52,812 nucleotides of DNA from Martensiomyces pterosporus (lineage: Eukaryota; Kickxellomycota; Kickxellomycetes; Kickxellales; Kickxellaceae): the NCBI GenBank assembly GCA_025201845.1, contig MU603988.1, forward strand, positions 1-52,812, given 5' to 3'. Shown here piece after piece: positions 40,721 through 50,815 of this stretch. Each line of letters begins with the position of its first letter. Within the stretch, counting starts at the first letter, position 1. A model generated the notes under the pieces. That model saw only the letters and a program-made list of their open reading frames with translations, ran no database searches and was not told the origin of the DNA. Both the position numbers and the translations under genes were made by a program.

Positions 40721-42850
40721 ATGTCGACTACAGACGACTTTATTATGACCATCAGCGATGATGATGAGGTTCCCGATCTCGAAGAGGCCTTGAACCAGTC
40801 TGAGGACGACGGGCAGGAAGCAAAACCCCAGGCCAAGAAGCGCAAGGCGAATGGGAGGGATAAGAAAAACAAGAAGACAAAGAGCCAAGATAGCGAGAAG
40901 GGTGACATGGACAAAGGATTCATGATCGACCTGGATACCGATGGCTTGGACGCGGTGCCCCAGACTCTCGACTTCACTTTGGCTCGTGCGTCGCTGAAGA
41001 AGCGCAAGAACCCCGGGTCGTTCTCCACGCTGGACGAGAAGATTGCGGCGTCGAGAAGGGCGGCGAAGATCGCGAAGAAGGTTGCAAAGATGGAAGAGAC
41101 TACGGAGAAGGACCTAGACGAGGAGGGAGATGCTGAGGACAAGAGCGAGGAGGAGGAGGAGGAGAAGGAGGAGAAGGAGGGGAGCAGCGATGAGGAGAGT
41201 GAAGCCGAATCCGATTCGAACGACGACAGCGCCTCTGAGGAAGATGAGCAGACTGCTGAGGCCTCAGCGTCTGAAGAGTCGAGTGGCGAGTCCGAGTCTG
41301 AAAGCGAGAGTGAGTCCGGGAGCGAGTCCGAAACCGAGAGCGAGTCTGAGGTGAGCAGCGACGACGACAGCGAATCCGAGGTCGACGAGGTCCAAGAGGC
41401 ACGCAAGCGCGCATACTTTGCGCCCGCCACAGAGGTGCCCGAGGACCTGCCCGAATCCTTCACGCTGATGAACCTCTCCCGGCAGATCATGAAGGGCCTG
41501 ACCAAGCTCGGATTCGCCCAGCCAACGCCCATCCAGGCCAAGACCATCCCCGTGGCCCTTCTGGGCAAGGATGTCTGCGGTGGCGCGCAGACCGGCTCGG
41601 GAAAGACCGCGGCATTCCTAGTCCCCATCCTCGAGCGGCTCCTCTACCGGCCCAAGAACCTGGCTGCCACCCGCGTGCTTATTCTCTGCCCGACGCGCGA
41701 GCTGGCCATCCAGTGCCACAACGTCGGCACCAAGCTTGCCGGGTTCACGGATATCAGCATCTGTCTCTGCGTCGGCGGTCTTTCGCTCAAGTCGCAGGAA
41801 GCCGAGCTGCGCTTGAGGCCAGATATTGTCATTGCTACGCCCGGTCGCCTGATTGATCACTTGAGAAACAGCCATTCGTTCCAGCTGGATCAGATCGAGA
41901 TCCTCGTTATGGACGAGGCCGACCGCATGCTCGACGATGGGTTCGAGGACGAGCTCACGGAGATTATCAAGTCGTGCCCAAAGAAGCGCCAGACTATGCT
42001 CTTCTCGGCCACCATGACCGACAACGTCGACAAGCTCGTTCGACTCTCCCTGCACAAGCCCGTCAAGGTGCAAATCGACCCGCCAAAGTCTGCAGCCAAG
42101 GGTCTTGTGCAGGAGTTTGTGCGCGTCAGGACCAACAAGGACGAGGACCGCACTGCGCTGCTGGCTGCTCTGTGCAAGCGGCACTTTAAGAGCAAGTGCA
42201 TTATCTTTTTCAGGTCCAAGGCGGCCGCCCACCAGATGAAGATCATCTTCGGGCTCCTGGGGCTCCAGGCGGGTGAGCTGCACGGCAATCTGAGCCAGGA
42301 GGGCCGTCTGCAGTCTCTCGAGCAGTTCCGCGATGGGCACGTCGACTTCCTCATGGCCACCGACTTGGCAGCCCGCGGTCTCGACGTCAAGGGAATCGAC
42401 ACTGTGATCAACTACACCATGCCCACGCAGTTCCCACAGTACCTGCACAGAGTCGGCCGCACTGCGCGTGCTGGTCGCAGCGGCCGTGCGGTGACTCTGA
42501 TCGGCGAGACTGACCGAAAGATGCTGAAGATGGCTGTGAAGCACTCGCCCAAGGACAAGATCAAGCAGCGAGTGGTGCCCAGTGAGACTCTGCAGAGGTA
42601 TAGGGCGAAGGTCGATGACCTTGTGCAGCAGGTGGCCGACATCCTGGCCGAGGAGAAGCAGGAGAGCTTGATGAAGGATGCTGAGATGCAGGTCACAAAG
42701 GCGTCGAACATCCTCCAGCACAAGGAGGATATCAAGAACCGCCCGCGCCGCACGTGGTTCCAGACGTCGAAGGAGCGCGCGGATGCAAAGAAGGCGGCCA
42801 ACTCGGAATACTCTGGGCAGCCAAGGCCAAGCCGCGACGCTGAGAACTGA
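40721..42850 (+). CDS. DRS1: DEAD-box helicase Drs1 (DDX27)
   Basis: 709 aa, single exon. The acidic, Lys-rich N-terminus (about 1-225) is typical of nucleolar helicases. Helicase motifs: the Q-motif region (FAQPTPIQAKTIPVALLGKD), AQTGSGKT (GSGKT from 292), PTRELA, TPGRLIDHL, DEAD (from 398), SAT, IIFFRSKAAAHQM, ATDLAARGLD and HRVGRTARAGRSG. The C-terminal RRTWFQTSKER is characteristic of Drs1/DDX27. Role: 27S pre-rRNA processing and 60S assembly in the nucleolus. Converges with prefoldin-6. Confidence 0.95.
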   Translation: MSTTDDFIMTISDDDEVPDLEEALNQSEDDGQEAKPQAKKRKANGRDKKNKKTKSQDSEKGDMDKGFMIDLDTDGLDAVPQTLDFTLARASLKKRKNPGSFSTLDEKIAASRRAAKIAKKVAKMEETTEKDLDEEGDAEDKSEEEEEEKEEKEGSSDEESEAESDSNDDSASEEDEQTAEASASEESSGESESESESESGSESETESESEVSSDDDSESEVDEVQEARKRAYFAPATEVPEDLPESFTLMNLSRQIMKGLTKLGFAQPTPIQAKTIPVALLGKDVCGGAQTGSGKTAAFLVPILERLLYRPKNLAATRVLILCPTRELAIQCHNVGTKLAGFTDISICLCVGGLSLKSQEAELRLRPDIVIATPGRLIDHLRNSHSFQLDQIEILVMDEADRMLDDGFEDELTEIIKSCPKKRQTMLFSATMTDNVDKLVRLSLHKPVKVQIDPPKSAAKGLVQEFVRVRTNKDEDRTALLAALCKRHFKSKCIIFFRSKAAAHQMKIIFGLLGLQAGELHGNLSQEGRLQSLEQFRDGHVDFLMATDLAARGLDVKGIDTVINYTMPTQFPQYLHRVGRTARAGRSGRAVTLIGETDRKMLKMAVKHSPKDKIKQRVVPSETLQRYRAKVDDLVQQVADILAEEKQESLMKDAEMQVTKASNILQHKEDIKNRPRRTWFQTSKERADAKKAANSEYSGQPRPSRDAEN

Positions 42851-43001
42851 TGCACATTGCCTTTTCGTTTCTTTTTCTCGCATACACTCAAATATATCAC
42901 AACATTTCTCGTTTGAAACTCATGCACTCTGCGTAGCATTGGGCTGGCGTGCGGATGTAAAGTGTGCATATTGATAGGAAAAGGAAGGCGGCAGAGCCAG
43001 T

Positions 43002-43367
43002 TTACTTCTTGCTGACCCCCTGGATGTCCATCTGGAGCTTAAATATCTCTACGCTCTTCTTTTCCTGCTCCTTGCTCAGCTGCTCGATCCTCTGGTCCAC
43101 ACGCTTGATCTCGCCTCTGATGAACTCCAGTCGCTTCTCGACATTAGCTGCGGCCTCGGCCTTGTCCTGCAGCAGCAAAACAGGGCCAGTCAGCTTGTAA
43201 ACACGGGCAGAGTCTTTCATCACCTTGAACTCTTTGTCGACCAGCTCGTTCTCCTGCAGCTGCGAATCGAGCTTTTGGCGGCTCTGCACGAGCGTGGAGT
43301 ACTCCTTCTGGAGGCTCTGCAGCTCCATCGTCTCCTTTTCGAGCTTCTTCCGCTGCTGCTCCGACAT
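43002..43367 (-). CDS. YKE2: Prefoldin subunit 6
   Basis: 121 aa, single exon. A beta-type prefoldin: two long coiled-coil helices (LEKETMELQSLQKEYSTLVQ and KRLEFIRGEIKRVDQRIEQL) joined by the hairpin region VYKLTGPVLLLQDKAEAA. The LVDKEFKVM and YKLTGPVL phrases identify subunit 6. It is part of the hexameric prefoldin that passes actin and tubulin to the CCT chaperonin. Confidence 0.94.
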   Translation of the reverse strand: MSEQQRKKLEKETMELQSLQKEYSTLVQSRQKLDSQLQENELVDKEFKVMKDSARVYKLTGPVLLLQDKAEAAANVEKRLEFIRGEIKRVDQRIEQLSKEQEKKSVEIFKLQMDIQGVSKK

Positions 43368-43676
43368 CCTTGGCGTGTTTCTGCTTGGTAGTAGCGGAGG
43401 GAGGTTAACACTAGAGGCTGAATATGGGGGCTTTTAAGGAGCGGTGCGCTGGTCGAGCAATCGATGCCGGGTGCAATGTCTGCTCGCCAAAGACGTCCAG
43501 CTCATGGGAGTGCCCACGTGAGGCATTGCTTTTTTGTTTTTTGTTTTGGCCGATCGCAGCATCAGCAGCGAGCATGGCGCTTGCCGGCTCCAGCGGGTGT
43601 TGTTGTGTTAATTTATATATTAATGGAAGACGAGAAGGGCTGGCCTTCAAACGAGGGCCTACCCACCAGCGTCAGC
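43368..43676. other. Intergenic prefoldin promoter/PUT2 3' end
   Basis: 309 bp between co-directional minus-strand genes. A CACGTG palindrome lies at 43515-43520, about 150 bp before the prefoldin ATG. No gene is seen. Confidence 0.35.
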
Positions 43677-45404
43677 TTACTTGTTGGAGGGGTAGGTGAA
43701 GCCAGAGGTCGGGATCATGTTCTCCTTGATCGAGCGGGGCGACAGGAAGCGCTGGAGCAGGGAGGCGCTGCCGGGCTTGTCGTTGGTGCCCGAAGCACGC
43801 GATCCGCCAAAGGGCTGCTGTCCAACCACAGCACCAGTGCACTTGTCGTTGATGTAGAAGTTGCCGGCAGTGTGCAGCAGACGCGCGCTGGCATTGACGG
43901 CAGCCAGTCTGTCCTCGGCAAAGATGGCGCCAGTGAGGCCATAGGGAGTGGTCTTTCCAACGACGTCAATGGTTGCGTCAAACTCGGCGTCGGGGTACAC
44001 GTAGGCGGTGAGGACGGGGCCAAAGATCTCCTCCTTCATCAGCTTGTTCATGGGGTCCTTGGTCACAACGACCGTGGGGCGGATGTAGTATCCCTCCTTG
44101 TCGCTGTACTTGCCGCCCGCAATGATCTCGCAGTCGCTCGAGTTGCGCGCATGCTCGATGTAGTTGGTGATCTTGTCATACGCGGCCTGGTTGATGACGG
44201 GGCCCATGAAGTTGGTGACATCGGTGACGGGGCCCTGCTTGATGGACTCGACGCCGGCAACGAGCTTCTCGCGGAACTCGCTCCACATGCTTTCGGGCAC
44301 GTAGAGGCGGGAGCACGCCGAGCACTTCTGGCCCTGGAACTCGAAGGCGCCGCGGATCGTGCCGTTGACGGCGTTGTCGATGTTGGCGGAGGGGTGGACG
44401 AGGTGGTAGTTCTTGCCGCCGGTCTCGCCGACGATGCGCGGGTAGCTCTTGTACACGTCGATGTTCTGTGCGATCTGCTTCCACATGTTCTTGAACACAT
44501 GCGTGCTTCCCGTGAAGTGGATGGAGGCGAACTCTGGGTGCTCAAACACCTGCTTGGTCATCGCCGCGGCGTCTCCGGGGATAAACTGCATGACGCCGTC
44601 GGGCACTCCGGCCTCGCGCATGATGTCGTAGGCGATGTAGTTCGAGAGCACAGCGCCCTGCGAGGGCTTCCACAGGACGGTGTTGCCCATCAGCGCGGGT
44701 GCAGCCGCAAGGTTGACGCCAATCGCAGTGAAGTTGAAGGGCGACACAGCGTAGACGAAGCCCTCGAGAGGACGGTACTCCACGCGGTTCCACACGCCGG
44801 GTGCGTTGCAGGGGGGCTGCTGCGAGTAGATCTCGTTGGCGTACTTGGCGTTGAAGCGCAGGAAGTCCGTGGCCTCGGTGGCAGCGTCAATCTCCGCCTG
44901 CCAGATGTTCTTTCCCTGGCCCAGCATCGACGCAGCCATCAGCTTGTACCTGTGCTTGCCCGCAATCAGATCGGCCGCGCGGAGGAAGATGGCCTGGCGG
45001 TCATAGATGGGCATGGACTCCCACCTGCTCTTCGCGATCAGCGCGCCCTCGATGGCGTCCTCGACCTCCTTCTTGCCTGCGTTCTCGTAGGTGCACAGGA
45101 CCTGCGACTTCTTTCCGGGGTTGAGCTGCTCGAGGACGTTGCCCGTGCGCACCTCCTTGCCGTTGATCACCAGCGGGATGTGGTGCTTCTTGGATCCCAT
45201 CTCCTCGACGGCCAGCATGAGCTGCTCCCGCTCGGCGCTGCCAGGCGCGTAGTCCAGTGTGGGCTCGTTCTTGATCTCGGGCAGTTTGAATGTGGCCAGC
45301 TGGGGGACGCGGATGTCGCTGCTGCGCACGAAGGGCGACGCAGAGTAAGCGCGAAGGCCGGAGCGAACGGCCTTGGAGACCGAGGCGTGGTTGAGCTTGA
45401 GCAT
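43677..45404 (-). CDS. PUT2: Delta-1-pyrroline-5-carboxylate dehydrogenase
   Basis: 575 aa from the ATG at 45404, which begins a presequence (MLKLNHASVSKAVRSGLRAY) for the mitochondrial matrix. It is an aldehyde dehydrogenase of the ALDH4 class: VSPFNFTAIGVNLAAAPALM, IHFTGSTHVF, the catalytic Glu in VGETGGKNYH, the catalytic Cys in FQGQKCSACSRLYVP, and EEIFGPVLTAYVYPD. The last step of proline degradation (and the arginine/ornithine route), making glutamate with NAD. Weak TTAAAAG near 45541 on the minus strand. A 650-codon open frame lies antisense to it and is judged spurious. Confidence 0.95.
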   Translation of the reverse strand: MLKLNHASVSKAVRSGLRAYSASPFVRSSDIRVPQLATFKLPEIKNEPTLDYAPGSAEREQLMLAVEEMGSKKHHIPLVINGKEVRTGNVLEQLNPGKKSQVLCTYENAGKKEVEDAIEGALIAKSRWESMPIYDRQAIFLRAADLIAGKHRYKLMAASMLGQGKNIWQAEIDAATEATDFLRFNAKYANEIYSQQPPCNAPGVWNRVEYRPLEGFVYAVSPFNFTAIGVNLAAAPALMGNTVLWKPSQGAVLSNYIAYDIMREAGVPDGVMQFIPGDAAAMTKQVFEHPEFASIHFTGSTHVFKNMWKQIAQNIDVYKSYPRIVGETGGKNYHLVHPSANIDNAVNGTIRGAFEFQGQKCSACSRLYVPESMWSEFREKLVAGVESIKQGPVTDVTNFMGPVINQAAYDKITNYIEHARNSSDCEIIAGGKYSDKEGYYIRPTVVVTKDPMNKLMKEEIFGPVLTAYVYPDAEFDATIDVVGKTTPYGLTGAIFAEDRLAAVNASARLLHTAGNFYINDKCTGAVVGQQPFGGSRASGTNDKPGSASLLQRFLSPRSIKENMIPTSGFTYPSNK

Positions 45405-45993
45405 TGCTGTGAATAAAATAAAATAAAAAAAGTGTGTAAGGTTCTCCGGCGCACTTTGAGGGTTGTTAACGCACAAGAAGATAAGCGAAGAAAGGAAAAA
45501 AAGATGCTGTGCTACCGCGGCAGCAAGCGGTGGGGCCTCCCTTTTAAGGGCAGGCGACGTCTTCCCCCCGCTCTCGACCGCTCCTCCCCTCGTCCACCCC
45601 GGACTGGCAGACGCACGGCCTTGTCGCTCCCTGTGCACGAGCCACACACGCCAAACATTTCCCTCAGCATTTCACCGTGCCAGCACCGAAAAAAATTCTC
45701 ACCCCGTACGCGACAGCAGCGCCCACTCTGCACCCTCTTGCGGCGATCTCCACGGCAAGTGTGACTACGCCCAGAGCGCTGCTGGTGCACCCCCCATGCT
45801 TCCTAGTATGTCCTCGTTTGGGGCGAAGAGGGGGAAGCCCAAGGCGGGACAGGTCCCAGAGAACAGTCGATTTTGACTCGGCCTTCGGTAGCCACACATG
45901 GAAGGCGCGCTGCAGGCTTAGTGCATCATCTGTGTATTTGCTGCTCACAGGGAATTCCGGCTATCGCCAGCGACATTCAAAAGAAAAGGCGGT
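45405..45993. other. Intergenic PUT2 promoter/MDE1 3' end
   Basis: 589 bp between the PUT2 start and the MDE1 stop (both minus strand). The part next to PUT2 is T/A-rich on the leader side with a TTAAAAG at about 45541-45547. No gene is seen. Confidence 0.35.
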
Positions 45994-46731
45994 CTAAGAC
46001 TCGATCGAGCTCTTTGTTTCCTCAGACACCGCGCTGGGATCAATCCCCAGCTGCCTCATCTTCACAGCCAGCTCAAACAGATAGTCGTAGCACTCGGCCA
46101 TCGTCTTTGCCTTCTCCCACGACTCGCCCCACACGTACACGCCGTGCCTCCTCACCAGCACCGCGCAGGTCTCCGGGTACTTCTCCATCGCAAGGGCCAT
46201 TCTGTTGGTCAGGTTCTCCTCCTCCGCCGTGTTCTCCACGATGGGCACCGTGAGCGTGTCAAAGAACCTCAGGTTCGTCTTCGTCTCCCCGCGACGTATG
46301 CCCTTGATCATCTCCTGGTGGCTGATAGTAAACTCCTTGTCGTAGAGCATGGTCACCAGCACGGCGTTCTGCGAGTGCGTGTGGATGCATGCGCCGGCTC
46401 CTCGCATCGTGTAGGCATTGTAGAACAGGGGCGTGCAGGCGGACGGCTTGATGGGCGGCTGGGGCGAGCGCAGGACCTGGCGGGTGCCCAGGGCCAGGAC
46501 AAACAGGTCCGCTGGCTTGATGCGCTCCTTCTGCACGCCCGACGGCGCGACATAGACGTTTTCGCCGTCGCGGATGCTGATGCCGCCGCCGGTGCCTGTC
46601 ACCCAGCCAAGCTGGTAGAAGAGCTGGCAGAGCTCGGGGATGAGGTTGGACGGGTGGTGCCTGTCCGAGGAGGTCACCAGCTCGGTGCTGTACACGCTGC
46701 TGTCAGCCGAATGGTCGTGCTCCGAGGCCAT
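45994..46731 (-). CDS. MDE1: Methylthioribulose-1-phosphate dehydratase
   Basis: 245 aa from the ATG at 46731; the frame extension upstream is Ser/Phe-rich leader. Class II aldolase fold: the start of the domain is [20 protein letters not shown] with [21 protein letters not shown], the zinc ligands are in [11 protein letters not shown] and later in [12 protein letters not shown], and the acid is in [10 protein letters not shown]. These match fungal Mde1, the dehydratase that turns methylthioribulose-1-phosphate into the diketo intermediate of methionine salvage. Cytosolic, no presequence. Divergent from bL36m. Confidence 0.93.
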   Translation of the reverse strand: MASEHDHSADSSVYSTELVTSSDRHHPSNLIPELCQLFYQLGWVTGTGGGISIRDGENVYVAPSGVQKERIKPADLFVLALGTRQVLRSPQPPIKPSACTPLFYNAYTMRGAGACIHTHSQNAVLVTMLYDKEFTISHQEMIKGIRRGETKTNLRFFDTLTVPIVENTAEEENLTNRMALAMEKYPETCAVLVRRHGVYVWGESWEKAKTMAECYDYLFELAVKMRQLGIDPSAVSEETKSSIES

Positions 46732-47098
46732 GGCTCCGAGGTGGGCTAGTGCTGGAAATGAAAAGGGCTGGTATGGCTGAAACAGAGAAAGAAAGAAAGA
46801 GAGCGATGCCGCTGGAGACAAGCAAGCAGATGTGCATGCAAGATAGCAGATGCAGCCGGGCTATGGCGCGATTGCTGCTCAAGCAACATGGGCGTGCTGC
46901 AGGGCTTGGCTGTGGCATCGAGAGTTTGGCAGATGGTTCGCGGCTCGGCTTGTGGAGCTGGCGTTATCGCTCCAGCTTCAGAGCTTTGGCAGCAGCCCCC
47001 AAATGCAGCCAAGCAATTTTCTCCCTCTTTGCCTTCACATTCAGCAGCACATTCTCAGCCTTTATATATATCTTACTTCGTGCTTTGCGCAGACGACG
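46732..47098. promoter_or_regulatory. Divergent promoter MDE1/bL36m
   Basis: 367 bp between divergent start codons. TATATATA at 47063-47070 lies only 29-36 bp from the bL36m ATG, so that leader would be very short or the TATA run is not the functional one. Confidence 0.45.
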
Positions 47099-47323
47099 AT
47101 GTTTGGCACCCTTCGCACCGCCGTGGTATCCACCAAATTCCTCCGCCCGCTCACCGCACAGCCTGTCCACCAACATGCGTCGGCAGCAGTATCGGCGGCA
47201 AGGGGCATGAAGGTCCGCTCGTCGGTGAAGCTCATGTGCGATTGCTGCAGCTTTGTTCGGCGCCGTGGCCGCCTTTTCGTTATTTGCAGCAAGGATCCCA
47301 AGCACAAGCAGCGCCAGGGATAG
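47099..47323 (+). CDS. RTC6: Mitochondrial ribosomal protein bL36m
   Basis: 74 aa from the ATG at 47099. A presequence of about 35 residues ([20 protein letters not shown]) precedes the 38-residue L36 body [20 protein letters not shown] with the zinc ligands C-x2-C, C and H ([16 protein letters not shown]). It is the smallest gene here. The longer frame from 46850 translates leader. L36 lies near the peptidyl-transferase region of the large subunit. Confidence 0.93.
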   Translation: MFGTLRTAVVSTKFLRPLTAQPVHQHASAAVSAARGMKVRSSVKLMCDCCSFVRRRGRLFVICSKDPKHKQRQG

Positions 47324-47665
47324 ACAGCAGCGGGCTACGTGTGGCGTATTCACCAGTCCATCTAGCTAATACGCTGGGAGAGGGGTGCTCAGCCTTGGAG
47401 GCAGTCCAAAGAGCTGCTGCGAGAGATGGATCCGACAGCAGGGCTGCAGCGCATTTTAGGGAGAGAAAAACGAGCCTTTTCTAAGGACACATCTGTCTTT
47501 TGCGCTTCTGTAGAAATACCAAAATGCACACACACAAAATCACATCCATAATATTGTGCAATGACGAGTCTGCCCTGTCAACCCGGCACTGCTGGGTGCA
47601 GCCCTGCTCACTGCCGGCTTTCCAACCTGCACTTGCTTTTTGTTTTCCCCCTGCATAGCTAAAAG
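47324..47665. other. Intergenic bL36m 3' end/TEN1 promoter
   Basis: 342 bp between co-directional genes. AT-rich middle (47500-47560). No TATA box or gene is recognised. Confidence 0.35.
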
Positions 47666-48085
47666 ATGGACCTGGAGCCAGGGACGCCGGTTTTTCTCGA
47701 AGAGGTGGTTGATCGCAGCACGCAGCTCGCAGGGAAAACCGTTCGCGTAACAGGCACCCTGCACTCGTATAGCCCAGCATCCGACCAAGCGATTCTCGTC
47801 GACGGCCAGCACCTCGTCGTGGTTGACACCAAGCTCCTGGGGATTCTTCAGTACTGCATCGGGCAGACATACCAGTTCATTGGCGTCATATCCACCGTGC
47901 AGGAGCCGCTCGCTATCAACGACCTGTTTGAAGACGCACTGTATTCGCCGGATGTTGTGCTTCGCGCCCGCGTGACCAGGGAGGTCGACGGCCTGGATAT
48001 GGTTGTGTACAGAAAATCGGTTGCTGCACTGCGGCGGTTCCTCAAGGACGCGGATGCTCGTGACCAATCCGGATTGGCTCAGTAG
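47666..48085 (+). CDS. TEN1: CST telomere-capping complex subunit TEN1
   Basis: 139 aa, single exon. One OB-fold: strands GKTVRVTGTLHSYSP, QAILVDGQHLVVVDTKLLG and QTYQFIGVISTVQEP, then the C-terminal helix after VLRARVTREVDGLDMVVYRK. The opening PGTPVFLEEV, the TGTLHSY strand and the ending ARV...VDGLDMVVYRKSVAALR follow human and fission-yeast TEN1 in order and length (about 120 aa). TEN1 binds Stn1 in the CST complex, which limits telomerase and recruits polymerase alpha for C-strand fill-in. The family is fast-evolving, so this rests on pattern. A generic OB-fold is the fallback. Confidence 0.7.
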   Translation: MDLEPGTPVFLEEVVDRSTQLAGKTVRVTGTLHSYSPASDQAILVDGQHLVVVDTKLLGILQYCIGQTYQFIGVISTVQEPLAINDLFEDALYSPDVVLRARVTREVDGLDMVVYRKSVAALRRFLKDADARDQSGLAQ

Positions 48086-48454
48086 AACACAGTCCCGCCT
48101 CTGCTGTTTTGAAGTGACATGGGACCGCCATACAGCGCCTGCTCCATGTTTGCGGCATGCGTAGCAAATCTTCCCACGACTTGCTATTTCAACACCGTGG
48201 CCCCACATGACCAGCGCGACTTAGGACTAGGGACTCTGTGAGAACGGAGGGCAGCAGCTGCACGCCCCCGTGGCCGCGAGCACAGGCTTCAGAGCGGCAG
48301 AAAAGTATAAATGGCAGAGCAGTGGCCCGCCTCTCTCCTTGCAGCGTCATCGTGTGCCACACAGGCTTCCTCATACCCCCTTTCCCCCCTTGTTTTTTTC
48401 TAGCATCCAACACCAAGCACATTCACAAACTTGTTTTTAGCAGGATCTATCACC
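48086..48454. promoter_or_regulatory. TEN1 3' end/ALDH7 promoter with TATA box
   Basis: 369 bp. TATAAA at 48306-48311 is 149 bp before the ALDH7 ATG and is followed by a C/T-rich leader. No gene is seen. Confidence 0.5.
48306..48311 (+). promoter_or_regulatory. TATA box of ALDH7 gene
   Basis: TATAAA with a pyrimidine-rich leader after it, 149 bp before the ATG at 48455. Confidence 0.55.
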
Positions 48455-50074
48455 ATGATTGCTCCAAAGCTGACAGCACCACTGATTAGCTCTTCCCTGC
48501 GCCGCCCCAGCGCATTCCTGCGCAGCGGATCCTCCAGCTTCTCCACCACGTCTGCGCCCAAGACCACCTCCACGACCCTCAAGGCACTCGGCCTCGACTC
48601 CTACAACCTGGGCGTCTACAACGGCTCGTGGGGAGGCAACGGCGACATCATTGAGACCGTCAGCCCCGCCACGGGTGAGGTTCTGGGCGCCGTCCAGCAA
48701 GCCAGCGGCAAGGACCTGGATGAAACCCTTGAAAAGGCCGCCAAGGCAGCCAAGATGTGGCGCGATGTGCCGGCGCCCAAGCGCGGCGAGGTCGTCCGCC
48801 TGATGCGCAACGCTCTGTTTGAGAAGATCGAGCCGCTAGGAAAGCTGGTGGCCCTGGAGATGGGCAAGATTCTTCCAGAGGGCATTGGCGAGGTGCAGGA
48901 GTACATCGACATTGCCGACTACGCCGTGGGCCTGAGCAGGATGCTCAACGGCAAGGTGATCCCCAGCGAGCGGCCTGGCCACATGATGATGGAGATGTGG
49001 AATCCCCTGGGCGTGGTGGGCGTCATCTCTGCGTTCAACTTCCCAGTTGCCGTGTATGGCTGGAACAGCGCCCTGAGTCTGGTGTGCGGCAACTCTGTTG
49101 TGTGGAAGGGCGCGCCGACCACCAGCCTGACCTCTGTTGCGGTGACCAAGATTCTGGCCGAGGTGCTCGAGTCCAACGGCCTGCCGGGCGCTCTGTGCTC
49201 GCTGGCCACTGGCGGCGCCGACATTGGCCATGCGATTGCCAAGGACAAGCGCGTGAACCTGGTCTCCTTCACGGGAAGCACCAACATTGGCCGCCAGGTG
49301 GGGCTGACCGTGCAGGAGCGCTTTGGCAAGCACATTCTGGAGCTCGGAGGCAACAACGCCATCATCGTCCACAAGGACGCCGACACTGACCTTGCCGTCA
49401 GATCCATCCTCTTTGCTGCCGTCGGCACAGCCGGCCAGCGCTGCACCACCACGCGCCGCCTGTTCCTGCACGAGGACATCCACGACACCTTCATCGAGCG
49501 CCTCATCAAGGCGTACGGCCAGATCACTGTTGGCAACCCGCTGGAGCAGGGCATCCTCTGCGGGCCGCTGCACACGAAGGCTGCTGTGGCCGCGTACGAG
49601 CAGGGCATTGCTGACGTCAAGGCACAGGGCGGCAAGATCATCCACGGCGGAAACGCGCTGAGGCATCTCCCCGGCAACTTTGTCGAGCCCACCATCACCA
49701 GCATCTCCCACGATGCGCCCGTTGTGCACCGCGAGATCTTCGCGCCTATCCTGCACACGATCAAGTTCTCCGACATCAACCAGGCAGTCGAGTGGAACAA
49801 CGAGGTGGGCCAGGGGCTGAGCAGCAGCTTGTTCACCACCAACCCCGAGAACATCTTCAGGTGGATTGGCCCATCGGGCTCGGACACTGGCATTGTCAAC
49901 GTCAACATCCCCACCAACGGCGCTGAGATTGGCGGTGCCTTTGGCGGCGAGAAGGAGACTGGCGGCGGCCGTGAGTCGGGAAGCGACTCGTGGCAGCAGT
50001 ACATGCGCAGGCAGACCTGCACCGTCAACTACAGCGGGCAGCTGCCCCTTGCCCAGGGAATCAAGTTCGAGTAA
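48455..50074 (+). CDS. ALDH7A1: Alpha-aminoadipic semialdehyde dehydrogenase (ALDH7)
   Basis: 539 aa from the ATG at 48455. The frame opens at 48431 with TTG, so that is not the start. The first 40 residues ([20 protein letters not shown]) look like a mitochondrial presequence. ALDH7/antiquitin features: [47 protein letters not shown], Glu296 in LELGGNN, catalytic Cys330 in [12 protein letters not shown], and [18 protein letters not shown]. Members oxidise alpha-aminoadipic semialdehyde in lysine breakdown and betaine aldehyde. Fungi usually make lysine by the aminoadipate route, so direction and substrate in this organism are inferred. Confidence 0.9.
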   Translation: MIAPKLTAPLISSSLRRPSAFLRSGSSSFSTTSAPKTTSTTLKALGLDSYNLGVYNGSWGGNGDIIETVSPATGEVLGAVQQASGKDLDETLEKAAKAAKMWRDVPAPKRGEVVRLMRNALFEKIEPLGKLVALEMGKILPEGIGEVQEYIDIADYAVGLSRMLNGKVIPSERPGHMMMEMWNPLGVVGVISAFNFPVAVYGWNSALSLVCGNSVVWKGAPTTSLTSVAVTKILAEVLESNGLPGALCSLATGGADIGHAIAKDKRVNLVSFTGSTNIGRQVGLTVQERFGKHILELGGNNAIIVHKDADTDLAVRSILFAAVGTAGQRCTTTRRLFLHEDIHDTFIERLIKAYGQITVGNPLEQGILCGPLHTKAAVAAYEQGIADVKAQGGKIIHGGNALRHLPGNFVEPTITSISHDAPVVHREIFAPILHTIKFSDINQAVEWNNEVGQGLSSSLFTTNPENIFRWIGPSGSDTGIVNVNIPTNGAEIGGAFGGEKETGGGRESGSDSWQQYMRRQTCTVNYSGQLPLAQGIKFE

Positions 50075-50271
50075 GCACGCAAAGCCACCTGCAAGGTGAA
50101 CAAAACAAAAAGCCCATGTCTTTTGAAGCCAAATGCCGCAATTCTCCGCGCTAGACACATTTCTTTCGTATATCAGTCTGAATCAAACAAAGAGCCAGCC
50201 TGTCGTTTCCTGATACTACCAGCAGCACTCATGTATTTATAAAGAGAAGAGAGAAAGGCGCATATGCTGAG

Positions 50272-50815
50272 CTACTTGGACTCGGAAACAAGCGCGTTGA
50301 ACTTTTGCTCGACATCGCCGACACTCAAGCTGTCCACAACGACCTTGCGCTCGCGGCCCTGATCTAAAGAACGCACTCGCAGCACATGTTTTAAAGGGCA
50401 GTGTTAGCTTTGGCAGGCATAGCGCGCTAGAATGCCCCCAGCACAGAGATATGGCCACTTACCGAAGCGAGCAATGATGCGGGACTCGACGCCGCTGGCC
50501 TCGCGGATAAGGATGGGCAGACCGGGGTTGGCCTTCTTCAGCTCTGGGTACGACTTTACAACGAAATCCCTACAGTGTGGCAGCACAGCAGCGGGGGTGC
50601 TCAGCGAATTAATAGAACGTTTTGCAGCCGGAGAGCAACTGGCTGCTCTCATCCCAGCGAATGCCGTGGATTCAGGCAGGCCCTCTGAGCCTGGGCATCG
50701 CCGTAGAATGCCATTCCGCTCCGCTCACTTACCGAAGACCGCGGCTGGCCGGCGAGTTCTGGGAAAAGTGGATGCGGAGCTCCTTGAGGCTCTTTGAGAA
50801 GGCACGGACAGACAT
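50272..50815 (-). CDS. NDUFA2: Complex I subunit NDUFA2 (B8), three exons
   Basis: Complement of exons 50815-50733, 50569-50463 and 50363-50272, which join to 93 aa. Introns 50732-50570 (163 nt) and 50462-50364 (99 nt) both have GTAAGT donors. Each exon is too short to stand out as a frame, so the gene is only visible after splicing. The protein starts [20 protein letters not shown] and continues [40 protein letters not shown], then a C-terminal helix ending LVSESK; it follows human NDUFA2 almost position by position (99 aa). It is a thioredoxin-fold accessory subunit of NADH:ubiquinone oxidoreductase. It is divergent from the phosphopantetheinyl transferase. Confidence 0.93.

Noticed and set aside
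41618..42883. 421-codon open frame antisense to DRS1
   Set aside because: Shadow of a highly conserved helicase core; composition not protein-like.
43464..45416. 650-codon open frame antisense to PUT2
   Set aside because: Same effect of biased codon use; the product is a Val/Leu/Asp/Gly string without any motif, while PUT2 carries all ALDH residues.
48836..50158. 440-codon open frame antisense to the ALDH7 gene
   Set aside because: Shadow of the dehydrogenase; no recognisable motif.
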